NCBI GenBank assembly: GCA_965230415.1
Contig: CBDDKZ010000005.1
Coordinates: 2,046,001-2,110,000 of the forward strand
Origin: CBDDKZ01 sp965230415
GTDB taxonomy: Bacteria > Bacteroidota > Bacteroidia > Cytophagales > JAAEPT01
Length of the DNA: 64,000 nt
Direction of reading: 5' to 3'
Shown piece after piece: positions 9,666 through 19,533 of this stretch; position 1 is the stretch's first letter, and every line of letters begins with the position of its first letter. The notes beneath the pieces are model-generated. The model was not told the origin of the DNA. It ran no database searches and was given only the letters and a program-made list of their open reading frames with translations. The position numbers were made by a program, and so were the translations under genes.

Positions 9666-10946
9666 ATGGGACATATATATAAAGAGCCGGCACCAATAGG
9701 AGGTGCTTTAAACCCTTTCGAATCCATGATGTCGCGATTCAATATTGCGGCAGATATTTTGGGACTTGATAAGGATACTTATAATGTACTAATCAACCCT
9801 GTAAAGCAGGTATTGGTATCTTTACATGTGACAATGGATGATGGCTCTTTGCGTGTATTTGAAGGCTTTCGCGTGGTTCACTCTGATATTCTGGGCCCTT
9901 CAAAAGGGGGGATCCGTTATGATATGGGTGTTAATATTGATGAGGTTAAAGCACTGGCGGCATGGATGACCTGGAAGTGCGCCGTGGTGGATATTCCATA
10001 TGGAGGAGCCAAGGGTGGTATAAAATGTAATCCAAGGTCGATGTCGGCAGGTGAGATTGAACGTCTTACACGTGCATATACCCTTCAGATGATTGATGTG
10101 TTCGGTAAAGATAAGGATATACCTGCGCCGGATGTGGGGACAGGAGAACGTGAAATGGCCTGGATAATGGATGAATATTCCAAAATGCAGGGAAAAACAG
10201 AACCAGCTGTGATTACCGGGAAGCCACTGGTACTTGGCGGGTCCTTGGGACGTACTGAGGCCACCGGACGCGGTGTGATGATTTCTGCACTCAACGCCTT
10301 GGAAAAGTTGAATATGAATCCGCGCGAAGTAAGCTGTGCCGTACAGGGTTTTGGTAATGTAGGTTCACATGCTGCGCGACTACTTCGCCAACGCAGGGTG
10401 AAAATTTTAGGAATTAGCGACGTTTCCGGTGCCTATTGGAACGATAAAGGTATAGATATTGATAAGGCCATTGCCTACAGAGATAACAACAACATGTCAC
10501 TGGCTGGTTTCGACGGTGCCGAACTAATAAGCAATGACGAACTGCTGACAGCCAATGTGGATATTTTAGTCCCTGCTGCACTCGAAGATGTAATCACTTC
10601 TGAAAATGCGGACAAAATAAATGCCAGGATGATTGTGGAAGGAGCTAACGGTCCGACTTCTGCGGAGGCCGATGAAATAATTCAGGATAAAGGAATTTTA
10701 GTTGTTCCGGATATTTTAGCCAATGCCGGTGGAGTTACTGTATCTTACTTTGAATGGGTGCAAAATCGCCTCGGTTACAAATGGACACAAGAACGTGTCA
10801 ATCGCCGAAGCGAACGAATCATGACCGAAGCTTTTGACAAAGTTTATGAAGCGATGAAGAAATATAATGTTTCTATGCGAATTGCTGCGTATATTGTGGC
10901 TACAGATAAAGTAGCGCAAACGTTAAAGTATCGCGGAGGATTTTAG
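9666..10946 (+). CDS. Glu/Leu/Phe/Val dehydrogenase (glutamate dehydrogenase type)
   Basis: This 426-aa enzyme is of full family length. It catalyses reversible oxidative deamination of an amino acid with NAD(P). The N-terminal dimerisation domain has GPSKGGIRY and the catalytic-Lys motif PYGGAKGGI. The P-D-V-G-T-G-E loop follows. The C-terminal Rossmann domain has VQGFGNVGSHAARLL. NILANAGGVTVSYFEWVQN-like residues (LANAGGVTVSYFEW) match glutamate dehydrogenases rather than leucine dehydrogenases. It starts 127 nt after cdsA and ends 5 nt before psd. Confidence 0.95.
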   Translation: MGHIYKEPAPIGGALNPFESMMSRFNIAADILGLDKDTYNVLINPVKQVLVSLHVTMDDGSLRVFEGFRVVHSDILGPSKGGIRYDMGVNIDEVKALAAWMTWKCAVVDIPYGGAKGGIKCNPRSMSAGEIERLTRAYTLQMIDVFGKDKDIPAPDVGTGEREMAWIMDEYSKMQGKTEPAVITGKPLVLGGSLGRTEATGRGVMISALNALEKLNMNPREVSCAVQGFGNVGSHAARLLRQRRVKILGISDVSGAYWNDKGIDIDKAIAYRDNNNMSLAGFDGAELISNDELLTANVDILVPAALEDVITSENADKINARMIVEGANGPTSAEADEIIQDKGILVVPDILANAGGVTVSYFEWVQNRLGYKWTQERVNRRSERIMTEAFDKVYEAMKKYNVSMRIAAYIVATDKVAQTLKYRGGF

Positions 10947-10951
10947 GAAAC

Positions 10952-11611
10952 ATGACTATACACAGGGAAGGTTACGGAACACTGGTTAAATTATTTATTA
11001 TTTTATCATTTTTAGTGGCGGCAGCCTTATGGTATTTCCCCGGAAACACAGCTGTACATATCACAGTTATAGTGCCCAGTATTATCGTTTACCTTTTTGT
11101 ATTACAATTTTTTCGTAATCCCACGCGCCTGGTAGAAAAAAATGAAAAGCACGTAATTGCACCAGCCGATGGGCGCGTTGTGGTAATAGAAAACACAGTG
11201 GAGAACGAATATTTCAATGATGAAAGGCAACAAATTTCGATCTTCATGTCGCCCAGGAATGTACATTGTAATCGCAGTCCGATGGAGGGTGAAGTGAGTT
11301 ATACCAAATACCATCCCGGTAAGTATTACCTGGCAATTAACCCAAAGTCCAGCACCGATAACGAACGCAATACTGTTGTATTTAAAAACAAACAGGGAAT
11401 CGAGGTTTTGTGTCGTCAAATCGCCGGAGCTATGGCACGACGCATTCGCTGGTATGTGGAGCCAACTAATACAATTCAACAGGGTGAAGAATTTGGATTC
11501 ATCAAGTTTGGTTCGCGCGTTGATGTATTCGTTCCACTTGATGCCAAGATCAACGTAAACCTTGAAGAAACCACCAAAGGAGGAGTAACGGTATTAGCGA
11601 CCTTGCCTTAA
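10952..11611 (+). CDS. psd: Phosphatidylserine decarboxylase, short (archaetidylserine-decarboxylase-like) form
   Basis: This 219-aa protein converts phosphatidylserine to phosphatidylethanolamine. An N-terminal hairpin of two membrane helices (residues ~12-50) precedes the catalytic domain. Conserved elements include IAPADGRV, the IFMSPRNVHCNRSP segment, and the self-cleavage site F-G-S near residue 188 (IKFGSRVDVFVP). There the Ser would become the pyruvoyl group after cleavage. The short length is typical of the Bacteroidota form. It follows the dehydrogenase by 5 nt and so is probably co-transcribed. Confidence 0.95.
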   Translation: MTIHREGYGTLVKLFIILSFLVAAALWYFPGNTAVHITVIVPSIIVYLFVLQFFRNPTRLVEKNEKHVIAPADGRVVVIENTVENEYFNDERQQISIFMSPRNVHCNRSPMEGEVSYTKYHPGKYYLAINPKSSTDNERNTVVFKNKQGIEVLCRQIAGAMARRIRWYVEPTNTIQQGEEFGFIKFGSRVDVFVPLDAKINVNLEETTKGGVTVLATLP

Positions 11612-11806
11612 TTCGCAATAAGGAGTAAGGGTTTCATAAAGAGGGTATTTGCAGTGAATCGGATGATTTTTCGCAGTTAATTACATGATTCGTTACGTAG
11701 AAGTGTTTCTTGGTTAATACGTAGTTAAAAAACACGTAATTTCATTTGTTCGTGAATAACAGTTTTTCTTAATTGACATTATACACGCTGTCAAAAACTG
11801 AAGATC

Positions 11807-13273
11807 ATGAATAGTACTCCCTCAAATATTTTTGAATCCGGATCGCTTCCAGCATTAGCTTATAATGAGGTATTTTCTGATCTGATGATGCCGCGTGAAC
11901 ATTACAAAAAAGTGTTTGAGCACTTCAGTCGATTTAACAGCCACGATGTCGAAATTTTGTATAAGGAGGCAAAGAGTACTTTTTTCAATCAAGGCATAAC
12001 ATTTTCTGTATACTTCGAAAACAAGCGTCCCGATGAAAAAATCTTTCCTTTTGACCTATTTCCAAGGATTATTGCCAATGACGAGTGGCACAAACTTAAA
12101 AAAGGTATATTACAGCGAAACAAGGCCATTAATTTATTTATTCATGACATTTATCACGAGCAGAAAATTTTAAAAGACCGCATTGTTCCGTCTGAGTTAA
12201 TTTACTCCTCAAAGAACTATCTCAAAGAAATGATCGGGATTACTCCACCAGGCGGTATCTATACGCACGTATGTGGAACAGATCTTATCAAACACAGCGA
12301 TGGAGCCTATTATGTTTTGGAAGACAACCTGCGCTGCCCATCTGGTGTTAGTTATGTGCTTTCAAACAGACTGGCGCTTAAGAAGTCTCTTTTTGATCTT
12401 TTCGAGCAGATGAAGGTAAAGTCTATTTATGGATATACTGACAAGCAGCTAGAAATGCTCCAATCTGTGAAACCCAAAAATGTAGATGAGCCAACAGTGG
12501 TAGTGGTTACACCGGGAATGTATAATTCTGCTTATTATGAACATTCTTACCTGGCTCAGGCGATGGGCGTGGAATTAGTCGAAGGGCAGGATTTGTTTGT
12601 TGACAAAGATTTTGTGTATATGAAGACCATTCGCGGTCCGATAAAAGTTGATGTAATTTACCGCAGAGTCGATGATGAATACCTTGATCCATTGAATTTT
12701 AGATCCGATTCTGTTCTGGGTGTTCCCGGTTTGATGAATGCTTACCGCGCCGGAAACGTAACATTGGCCAACGCTCCGGGAACTGGAATGGCAGATGATA
12801 AAGCGGTATATAATTATGTGCCCGAGATTATAAAATACTATTTGGCAGAAGAGCCCATATTGAACAATGTAAAAACATACCGCTGTGAAATTTCTGCAGA
12901 ACGCGATTATGTCCTCGATCATATTGACCAACTGGTGGTGAAACCTGTCGACGAATCGGGTGGATATGGAATTAGCATAGGTAATAAATTGAGTAAGGCG
13001 GAAATAGAAGAAGTGAAAAATCGCGTAAAAAGTAATCCCAGGAAATACATTGCTCAGCCAATTATGAGTCTGTCGGTGCATGAGACCTTCATAGAAGACA
13101 GCAAACTATTTGAACCCAGGCATATAGATTTAAGAACATTTTGTTTAATGGGAAAAGATATGGACCATGTGTTGAGTGGTGGACTTACGCGTGTAGCTTT
13201 ACAAAAGGGAAATTTGGTCGTGAACTCATCACAAGGTGGGGGATCGAAGGATACCTGGGTACTGGAAAAGTGA
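11807..13273 (+). CDS. Circularly permuted type 2 ATP-grasp protein (DUF404/DUF407)
   Basis: This 488-aa protein belongs to the circularly permuted ATP-grasp family. Visible family landmarks are the HDIYH segment, VLEDNLRCPSGVSYVL, the VDVIYRRVDDEYLDP motif, NAPGTGMADDKAVYNYVP, LVVKPVDESGGYG, and the terminal GGLTRVAL with NSSQGGGSKDTWVL. These enzymes are predicted to form amide bonds with ATP. The gene heads a four-gene operon with alpha-E, transglutaminase and proteasome-like genes, a combination known from comparative genomics and proposed to make and process a peptide tag or small peptide. Confidence 0.95.
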   Translation: MNSTPSNIFESGSLPALAYNEVFSDLMMPREHYKKVFEHFSRFNSHDVEILYKEAKSTFFNQGITFSVYFENKRPDEKIFPFDLFPRIIANDEWHKLKKGILQRNKAINLFIHDIYHEQKILKDRIVPSELIYSSKNYLKEMIGITPPGGIYTHVCGTDLIKHSDGAYYVLEDNLRCPSGVSYVLSNRLALKKSLFDLFEQMKVKSIYGYTDKQLEMLQSVKPKNVDEPTVVVVTPGMYNSAYYEHSYLAQAMGVELVEGQDLFVDKDFVYMKTIRGPIKVDVIYRRVDDEYLDPLNFRSDSVLGVPGLMNAYRAGNVTLANAPGTGMADDKAVYNYVPEIIKYYLAEEPILNNVKTYRCEISAERDYVLDHIDQLVVKPVDESGGYGISIGNKLSKAEIEEVKNRVKSNPRKYIAQPIMSLSVHETFIEDSKLFEPRHIDLRTFCLMGKDMDHVLSGGLTRVALQKGNLVVNSSQGGGSKDTWVLEK

Positions 13274-13296
13274 TTATTATGTAGAAAAAATGGATT

Positions 13297-14235
13297 ATGT
13301 TATCAAGAGTAGCTAATAACTTGTATTGGATGGGTCGTTACCTGGAGCGCGCAGAGCATATGGCCCGCTACAGCAATGAGATTTACTTTTCGTCTCTCGA
13401 TGCGCCGATAATGGAATCTTATAATCGAAATTTTGTGTTGGAATCTATGCTTTACATGGCAGGAATCTTTGACATGGAAGCTATCAAAGAGCGGGATGTT
13501 CTGTATAAGATTGGTGTCGATCCGGAAAACCCCAATTCAATGTTGAGCATAATTACCCTGGCGCGTGAAAATGCACGAGGGGTTCGCAATGCCATCTCCT
13601 CAGATCTTTGGGAAGCTATTAACCGCTTTTACCATCGTATCAACGATTATTCTGTTGAGGCTTTTGTAAGCACCGGGCTTTATCATTTTACCCAAACAAT
13701 AATCGAACAGAATACGATAGTAAGGGGCAAAATAAATGGAACGCTCCTACACGATGAAACCTGGGCTATTATTCTTATGGGCATGCATCTGGAGCGGGCG
13801 ATTCAAATTATTCGTATCATAAATTCTAAATTAAATGATATTAAAAAAGTGGAAGAAGCAGGATATTCTGTGAATGACTTAAGCTTTGAGTGGGCGACAC
13901 TGCTACAGTGTACTGAGTCCTTTGATATGAATAAGAAATACTACGGCGCAATTCCTCATCGCGAACAAGTGCTGGAATTTTTGGTGCTGGTAGAAGAATG
14001 CCCACGTTCCATCAACCATTCATTGCAGCAGGTTCGACACTATTTATCCCTAATCAGCAATACAGATTATCGGGACCCAAACACAGTAGACTATAGTGTC
14101 GGAAAACTCTGTGCTCATTATGAATTTTTGACTATCGACGATATCAAAGAGGATATTCACTTTTTTTTGAATGAGACCAGGCAGTATATTAATAAAATTA
14201 GTAGAGAATTTGAGAAAAAGTACCTTTCCTTTTAA
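13297..14235 (+). CDS. Alpha-E domain protein (DUF403)
   Basis: This 312-aa all-helical protein has the family N-terminus MLSRVANNLYWMGRYLERAEHMAR. Later come LWEAINRFYH and LHDETWAIILMGMHLERAIQ, which carry the repeated R-Y-x-E-R-A / H-L-E-R-A motif of alpha-E domains. Function is not biochemically established. The gene almost always accompanies a circularly permuted ATP-grasp gene, here 23 nt upstream. Its last base is shared with the first base of the transglutaminase gene (TAATG overlap), so the two are likely coupled. Confidence 0.95.
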   Translation: MLSRVANNLYWMGRYLERAEHMARYSNEIYFSSLDAPIMESYNRNFVLESMLYMAGIFDMEAIKERDVLYKIGVDPENPNSMLSIITLARENARGVRNAISSDLWEAINRFYHRINDYSVEAFVSTGLYHFTQTIIEQNTIVRGKINGTLLHDETWAIILMGMHLERAIQIIRIINSKLNDIKKVEEAGYSVNDLSFEWATLLQCTESFDMNKKYYGAIPHREQVLEFLVLVEECPRSINHSLQQVRHYLSLISNTDYRDPNTVDYSVGKLCAHYEFLTIDDIKEDIHFFLNETRQYINKISREFEKKYLSF

Positions 14236-15071
14236 TGCCTGTTTTTTCTATTAAATATCAGATAACCAATGATTATCAAGACCCTGTAGAACGCGTTTCG
14301 CTTCAATTGTTAGTGATTCCTGCAATAAGTGAACAGCTCCTAAGCTTAAAGATGAGCTCTTCTTTTGGACATTCTGGGCATATAAGTACTAATTGTTTTG
14401 GCTTTAAAACCGTTTGTTATTACAAGCCCAGGCCTATTATTTTCTTTGATTTTCAGTTAGAAGCTCAAGTCAAAATAGACAAAATCAACCCCTTTGATTT
14501 TCAGTACCCGGAGCCCAACCTTGTAATTCAGGAGTTGGACAATTTCCGTTTTCAGTTAAATCAACATCTATTTTTAAGCGCTACACCTTTAACATTTTTA
14601 GAAGAACACTATAAAGAACTTCCTTGTAGGAAAAACTACGAACACCTCATAGACTATTTAACGGAACTCAACAATTTTATTTATGATAAAATTGAGTATA
14701 TCAACGGAGAGAGTACGATTTCTACTACAGCTTTGGATACCTGGGCACATAAAAAGGGCGTTTGTCAGGATTACGCACATCTATTTATTGCTCAGTGTAG
14801 AGCCAACGGAATTCCAGCCAGATATGTAAGCGGATACCTCGACCAAGGTGCTGAAATGACAGGAAGTGCACAGTTACATGCATGGGTAGAAGTAAATATT
14901 CCTTATGTAGGTTGGAAAGGATTTGATCCTACAAATAACTTGCTAGTTGATCATCATTATATTAAAATTGCGCATGGTCTGGATTTCAACGATTGTACTC
15001 CTATTAAAGGAGTCTTCAGTAACGTCAGTGAGCAGACCAGTAAACATCATGTCGAAGTCATAAACCAATAA
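14235..15071 (+). CDS. Transglutaminase-like cysteine peptidase family protein
   Basis: This 278-aa protein has an N-terminal beta-rich domain (residues 1-~130), then a transglutaminase core. The catalytic triad is readable: Cys177 in KKGVCQDYAHLF, His215 in QLHAWVEV, and an Asp around residue 230 in GFDPTNN. There is no signal peptide, so it probably acts in the cytosol on peptide or isopeptide bonds. It lies between the alpha-E gene (1-nt overlap) and the proteasome-like gene (1-nt gap). Confidence 0.94.
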   Translation: MPVFSIKYQITNDYQDPVERVSLQLLVIPAISEQLLSLKMSSSFGHSGHISTNCFGFKTVCYYKPRPIIFFDFQLEAQVKIDKINPFDFQYPEPNLVIQELDNFRFQLNQHLFLSATPLTFLEEHYKELPCRKNYEHLIDYLTELNNFIYDKIEYINGESTISTTALDTWAHKKGVCQDYAHLFIAQCRANGIPARYVSGYLDQGAEMTGSAQLHAWVEVNIPYVGWKGFDPTNNLLVDHHYIKIAHGLDFNDCTPIKGVFSNVSEQTSKHHVEVINQ

Positions 15072-15072
15072 A

Positions 15073-15777
15073 ATGACCTATTGTATAGGAATTAAATGTA
15101 AAACAGGTGTCGTTGCCCTGTCAGACACACGTATAAGTAGCGGATTGGGTGTTTCCACTTCAAAAAAAATATGGACCTATCAGGATCAAAGAAATTCCAT
15201 ATTTGTTATGTCGTCAGGTTTGCGCTCTATTAGAGACAAGGTCATTCATTTTTTTGAAGATGAGTTTTCCGAGCATCATTCTGAAAAATTGTACAAAGTG
15301 GTAAACCTTCTTGGTGAGATGGTGAAGAAAGTTCGTGAAGAAGATTTGAAATCACTAGAGGACAGCAACTTCATATTCGATGCCCATTTCATCGTTGGTG
15401 GCCAGTGTGCCAAAGATGATTCAGCATCTTTGTTTTTAGTATTTCCGGAAGGAAACTGGGTAGAGGTATCTGACGAATCGCCTTATGCGCTCATTGGAAA
15501 TACGGGTTTTGGAAAACCTATTTTGCGTAGGCTTTTGCATGAAGGAATAGATTTTGACACAGCTGTAAAAGTGGCTTACCTGTCATTTGATGCTACATTT
15601 AAGAACGCAAGTGATGTAGACTTTCCCATAGATTTTGTGTTATATAAAAACGAAAGCTTCAATTTTCAGGAGATTAGAAAATCAGAAGGAGATTTAAGGG
15701 ATATTGCTAATGAGTGGAACAATCGGCTTGTGCATGCAGCAGAGACGCTTCCTAACTTCCTCGAGTTTTCCAGCTAG
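15073..15777 (+). CDS. Anbu-type bacterial proteasome-like peptidase
   Basis: This 234-aa protein has the Ntn-hydrolase arrangement of the Anbu (ancestral beta subunit) family. The nucleophile Thr directly follows the initiator Met (MTYCIGIK), Asp lies in LSDTRIS 16 residues later, and a Lys sits near position 31 of the mature chain. SGLRSIRDKV and the GNTGFGKPILRRLL segment are also family-typical. Anbu proteins assemble into open helical rings; natural substrates are unknown. It is the last gene of the ATP-grasp/alpha-E/transglutaminase operon and converges on the DUF2126 gene with 10 nt between the stops. Confidence 0.92.
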   Translation: MTYCIGIKCKTGVVALSDTRISSGLGVSTSKKIWTYQDQRNSIFVMSSGLRSIRDKVIHFFEDEFSEHHSEKLYKVVNLLGEMVKKVREEDLKSLEDSNFIFDAHFIVGGQCAKDDSASLFLVFPEGNWVEVSDESPYALIGNTGFGKPILRRLLHEGIDFDTAVKVAYLSFDATFKNASDVDFPIDFVLYKNESFNFQEIRKSEGDLRDIANEWNNRLVHAAETLPNFLEFSS

Positions 15778-15787
15778 CGGACTTTTC

Positions 15788-18700
15788 TTAGTATTTTAAT
15801 TTGTATTTTCTCAGGTCAAAGGTAGTTGGGTATTCGGGATCCGGCTCTATTATTGGTGGAATAGCTACAACATCGCGTCTGTTTTCAGTAGTTATAAATC
15901 GCTCGATATTGGAAGCATCTGTCTTTTTAATAATAGGATTTTGGCTATGATTGAAGTCCCAGAAGCGTGAAACGCGTCGTGCTTCTGCTTCATAGCTATT
16001 TAGTGGGAATGTATCGTAGGAGCGCCCTCCGGGGTGATAAACGTGGTAGGTGCAACCACTCACCACTTTTTTGGTCCAGAGATCGTATAAGTCAATTACC
16101 AGTGGTGTATCCACACTCAGGTTTGGGTGTAGGGCAGAAGGTGGCTGCCAGGCCCGGTATCGAATGGCTGCAATGCATTTTCCATGAACAGCTGTTTTAG
16201 TCATTGGAACGCGAAGGCCATTGCAAAGAATGGCATAACGGTCTTCATTCAATCCTGTTACCATTATCTCGAGCTTTTCGACCGAGGAGTCTACAAACCG
16301 TGAATTACCACTACTCGACATTTCTTCACCCAAAACATGCCATGGTTCGATTCCTGTTCTTAAGTTCACTACTATTTCATTGTATGCAAAGCGCCCGGTG
16401 TGTGGAAAGCGAAACTCGAAAAAAGGCTCCAGCCAATCGAGCTCAAAAGCGTAACCATCCTTTTGTAATTGTTCGACCACATCTTTCAGGTCTTCACGCA
16501 CAAAGTGATGTGTCAAAAATCGATCATGTAATTGGGTTCCCCATCGCACGAGTTTACCTTTGTAAGGCTTTTCCCAAAACCAGGAGACCAGGCTACGAAT
16601 AAGGAGCAACTGCACAAGCAACATTTCTTTACTTGGAGGCATATCGAAACCGCGTAATTCCAGAATTCCAAGCCGGCCGGTAGACGAGTCCGGGGAATAA
16701 AGTTTGTCGATACAAAATTCGGCACGGTGCGTATTACCTGTTAAGTCAATAAGCATATTGCGTAATAAGCGGTCTACGAGCCAAAATGGAATATGACCAC
16801 CGGGTTCCGGGATTTGGTCGAAGGCGATTTCCAGCTCATACAACATTTCTTGCCTGCCTTCATCTACGCGGGGAGCCTGGCTGGTCGGACCTACGAATGT
16901 TGTAGAAAACAAATAGGACAAGCCTGGATGGTGTTGCCAGAATGTGATCATACTTCGGAGTAAGTCTGGTCTTCTTAACAACGGGGAGTCTGAGGCTTTA
17001 GATCCACCCAGTGTAATATGGTTGCCTCCTCCCGTACCAGTGTGTTTTCCGTCAAGCATAAACTTTTCAGCGCCTAACCTCGATTTTTTAGCACATTCGA
17101 ATATAGTACTGTAATTGGTAATAAGTTCGTTCCAATTCTTTGAGGGGTGTACGTTTACTTCAATAACGCCGGGATCGGGTGTGACCATGATTTTTTCCAA
17201 TCTGTTATCACGAGGAGGGGCATAGCCTTCTATCACGACTTCATACCCCAAGTCCTCACAAGTATTTTCGACAGCAGCAAGAATGTCGAGGTAGTGTTCC
17301 AACCAATCGACAGGCGGCATAAATACATGCAAACGACCCATACGTAGTTCAACAACCAAGGCAGTTTTAATGGTAAAAGAATTGTACAATGGCTTGTATT
17401 CAACGCTTTCCTCTTCTTCTTCCTTGAAAGGAATGAAATCTTTTAAGCTGGTTTTATGGTCCTTCTGTTCAATGTCCGGAGCTTTTTTATTAAGGAGGTT
17501 CGCAGGAATCTCAAAATCATTTTCCTGCATAAGTCTCGCCGTAGTTTTTTCATGATAGTCTTCAAGTTCTGCTTCTGCGGCAAATGGGCTTTTGTGTAAT
17601 GTGGGCGTTTCTTCGAATGTCTGCACATGGGGAATAGACTCCAGCGGTAGGCGATAACCTACGTGCGAGTCACCAGGAACAAGATATAGCTGTTGACCAC
17701 GGAGTTCCCATTTGCGGCTAATCCACCCTTTTTTTTCGAAGGCCCATTGCAAGGTGAGCACAAAAGCTACCGGTTTATCAAGACCTCTTTCCAGCTGTTT
17801 CATTAGCGCCTGGCGTTCCAATGAGTCTTTTGGGTTTATGCTTAAAGGATCAATATTTGCAGGAAGCTTACGCTCTGTCCAGAGATAATAAAAAACATCT
17901 TCATAAGCGGACATAATTTCTTTTTCTGATACCCCAAGATAAGGGCAAAGTGTAGCAATGAGCTTGTGTGCGTCATCAATTGAGTAATTACCTTGTTGCC
18001 CTATATCGGCAAATAATTCCTTATTTTTCCATAATACTTTTCCATCCTTACGCCAGTATAGCGCCAGTTGCCAGCGTGGTGTCGGTTCGTCGGGATACCA
18101 TTTACCTTGACCATGGTGAAACAGGCCGTATTTTCCGTAGCAACGGGAAAGATGGCCGAGCAATAGCTGTGCTTTTTGTCTTTTATCTTCACCATCGGCA
18201 GTGGTGTTCCACTGAGCCGATTCCATATCATCGATCGAAACGAATGTAGGCTCTCCGCCCATTGTAAGACGTACGTCTCCTTGTTCCAGTTTGTTATCTA
18301 CGATGGAACCCAGGTTCATTATCGCTTTCCACTGCTCTGAAGAGTAAGGTTTAGTAACACGTGGATCCTCATGGATTCGAAGCACTTCGTTTTTATATTC
18401 CAGGGTAGATTCACAAATGTCCAGACTGCCTGAAATGGGAGCAGCGCTCACCGGGTCGGGAGTACAACACAGCGGTATATGCCCTTCTCCCGCCAAAAGT
18501 CCGGAAGTAGGATCGAGTCCGATCCAGCCGGCACCCGGAATATATACCTCGCACCAGGCATGTAAATCAGTAAAATCTTCATCAGGCCCCGATGGACCGT
18601 CAATCGCTTTTTGATCGGCTTTGAGCTGGATAAGATAGCCAGAAACGAAGCGCGCGGCCAGTCCGAGGTGACGCATAGCTTGTACAAGTACCCATGCAGA

Positions 18701-19258
18701 GTCACGACAGGAGCCCACTCTTTTTTCAAGTGTCTCCTCGCAAGTTAAAACACCAGACTCTAATCGAACCGCATACTCAACATGATCGAATAAGGATTTA
18801 TTAACAGCTACTAAGAAATCGACAATATTAACACCTTTTAGATGCGTTAATCCGGCAATCCATTTAGTTAGCAGAGGTCCGTTTTCAGCTAATTCGAAAT
18901 AGGGTTTCAGCTCCTTAGATTCCTGTTCGAGGTACTGGAAAGGGTATTTTTCAGCGTACTCTTCCACGAAGAAATCGAAGGGATTTATAACCGTCATTTC
19001 TACGATTACTTCCACATGTACTTTAAACGCTTGTACTTTGTCATGCATCACGATACGAGCGAGGTAATTTCCGAAGGCATCTTGTTGATAGTTTATAAAG
19101 TGAGATTCCGGAAACACTTTTAAGGAATAGGAAAGAATACGACTCCTACTATGTGGTGCGGGTTTCAAACGTATCAGGTGGGGAGACATAGTTACATGTC
19201 GATCGTATTGATAATTGGTGTGATGCTTTATAGAAACTACAATAGCCATGTCGTTCAA
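15788..19258 (-). CDS. Transglutaminase domain plus DUF2126 protein
   Basis: This is a 1156-aa two-part protein of the usual family length. Residues ~1-290 form a transglutaminase module with the catalytic Cys in RVGSCRDSAWVLVQA, His in LHAWCEVYIPG and Asp in GLDPTSG. Residues ~300-1130 match DUF2126, with landmarks RLTMGGEPTFVSIDD, LGGSKASDSPLLRRPDLL, VGPTSQAPRVDEGRQE, FCIDKLYSPDSSTGRLG and HPGGRSYDTFPLNSYEAEARR. DUF2126 is thought to be a glutamate-cysteine-ligase-like (COOH-NH2 ligase) domain. It is convergent with the Anbu operon and divergent from the eCIS cargo operon. Confidence 0.94.
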   Translation of the reverse strand: MNDMAIVVSIKHHTNYQYDRHVTMSPHLIRLKPAPHSRSRILSYSLKVFPESHFINYQQDAFGNYLARIVMHDKVQAFKVHVEVIVEMTVINPFDFFVEEYAEKYPFQYLEQESKELKPYFELAENGPLLTKWIAGLTHLKGVNIVDFLVAVNKSLFDHVEYAVRLESGVLTCEETLEKRVGSCRDSAWVLVQAMRHLGLAARFVSGYLIQLKADQKAIDGPSGPDEDFTDLHAWCEVYIPGAGWIGLDPTSGLLAGEGHIPLCCTPDPVSAAPISGSLDICESTLEYKNEVLRIHEDPRVTKPYSSEQWKAIMNLGSIVDNKLEQGDVRLTMGGEPTFVSIDDMESAQWNTTADGEDKRQKAQLLLGHLSRCYGKYGLFHHGQGKWYPDEPTPRWQLALYWRKDGKVLWKNKELFADIGQQGNYSIDDAHKLIATLCPYLGVSEKEIMSAYEDVFYYLWTERKLPANIDPLSINPKDSLERQALMKQLERGLDKPVAFVLTLQWAFEKKGWISRKWELRGQQLYLVPGDSHVGYRLPLESIPHVQTFEETPTLHKSPFAAEAELEDYHEKTTARLMQENDFEIPANLLNKKAPDIEQKDHKTSLKDFIPFKEEEEESVEYKPLYNSFTIKTALVVELRMGRLHVFMPPVDWLEHYLDILAAVENTCEDLGYEVVIEGYAPPRDNRLEKIMVTPDPGVIEVNVHPSKNWNELITNYSTIFECAKKSRLGAEKFMLDGKHTGTGGGNHITLGGSKASDSPLLRRPDLLRSMITFWQHHPGLSYLFSTTFVGPTSQAPRVDEGRQEMLYELEIAFDQIPEPGGHIPFWLVDRLLRNMLIDLTGNTHRAEFCIDKLYSPDSSTGRLGILELRGFDMPPSKEMLLVQLLLIRSLVSWFWEKPYKGKLVRWGTQLHDRFLTHHFVREDLKDVVEQLQKDGYAFELDWLEPFFEFRFPHTGRFAYNEIVVNLRTGIEPWHVLGEEMSSSGNSRFVDSSVEKLEIMVTGLNEDRYAILCNGLRVPMTKTAVHGKCIAAIRYRAWQPPSALHPNLSVDTPLVIDLYDLWTKKVVSGCTYHVYHPGGRSYDTFPLNSYEAEARRVSRFWDFNHSQNPIIKKTDASNIERFITTENRRDVVAIPPIIEPDPEYPTTFDLRKYKLKY

Positions 19259-19375
19259 ACTTAAAGCAGGAATAACGAAACAATCTCACAGATAGTCAAT
19301 AAGCGGAAGAAAAAACTGCTTTTTTTATGCCAATGCACAGGAAAATTGGCGCCACGTCAACCTGGTTCAGTTTTT

Positions 19376-19390
19376 TTCAAACTGTTTGAA
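19376..19390. promoter_or_regulatory. 15-bp palindrome in the divergent region upstream of the eCIS cargo operon
   Basis: TTCAAACTGTTTGAA is a perfect inverted repeat (7-bp arms, 1-bp centre). It lies 117 nt upstream of the DUF2126 start and 143 nt upstream of the first eCIS plus-strand gene. Its position and symmetry suit an operator for a dimeric regulator. The regulator is unknown, and such a palindrome could occur by chance in AT-rich DNA. Confidence 0.3.
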
Positions 19391-19533
19391 CGTAAGTACT
19401 TATTATTTAGTTATTTATGATGTTTTAGCGATAAATATTATTTCAATTAAGGCTACAGCTTTCCTTCTTTATCATCCCTATAAGGCTAAATTGTGTGCTA
19501 GTCTTGTCTTGAATTCATTACCTCGGAAGTAAA

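Noticed and set aside
12575..13081. 168-codon minus-strand frame inside the ATP-grasp gene
   Set aside because: It lies wholly antisense to a conserved gene with clear motifs, and has no recognisable domain.
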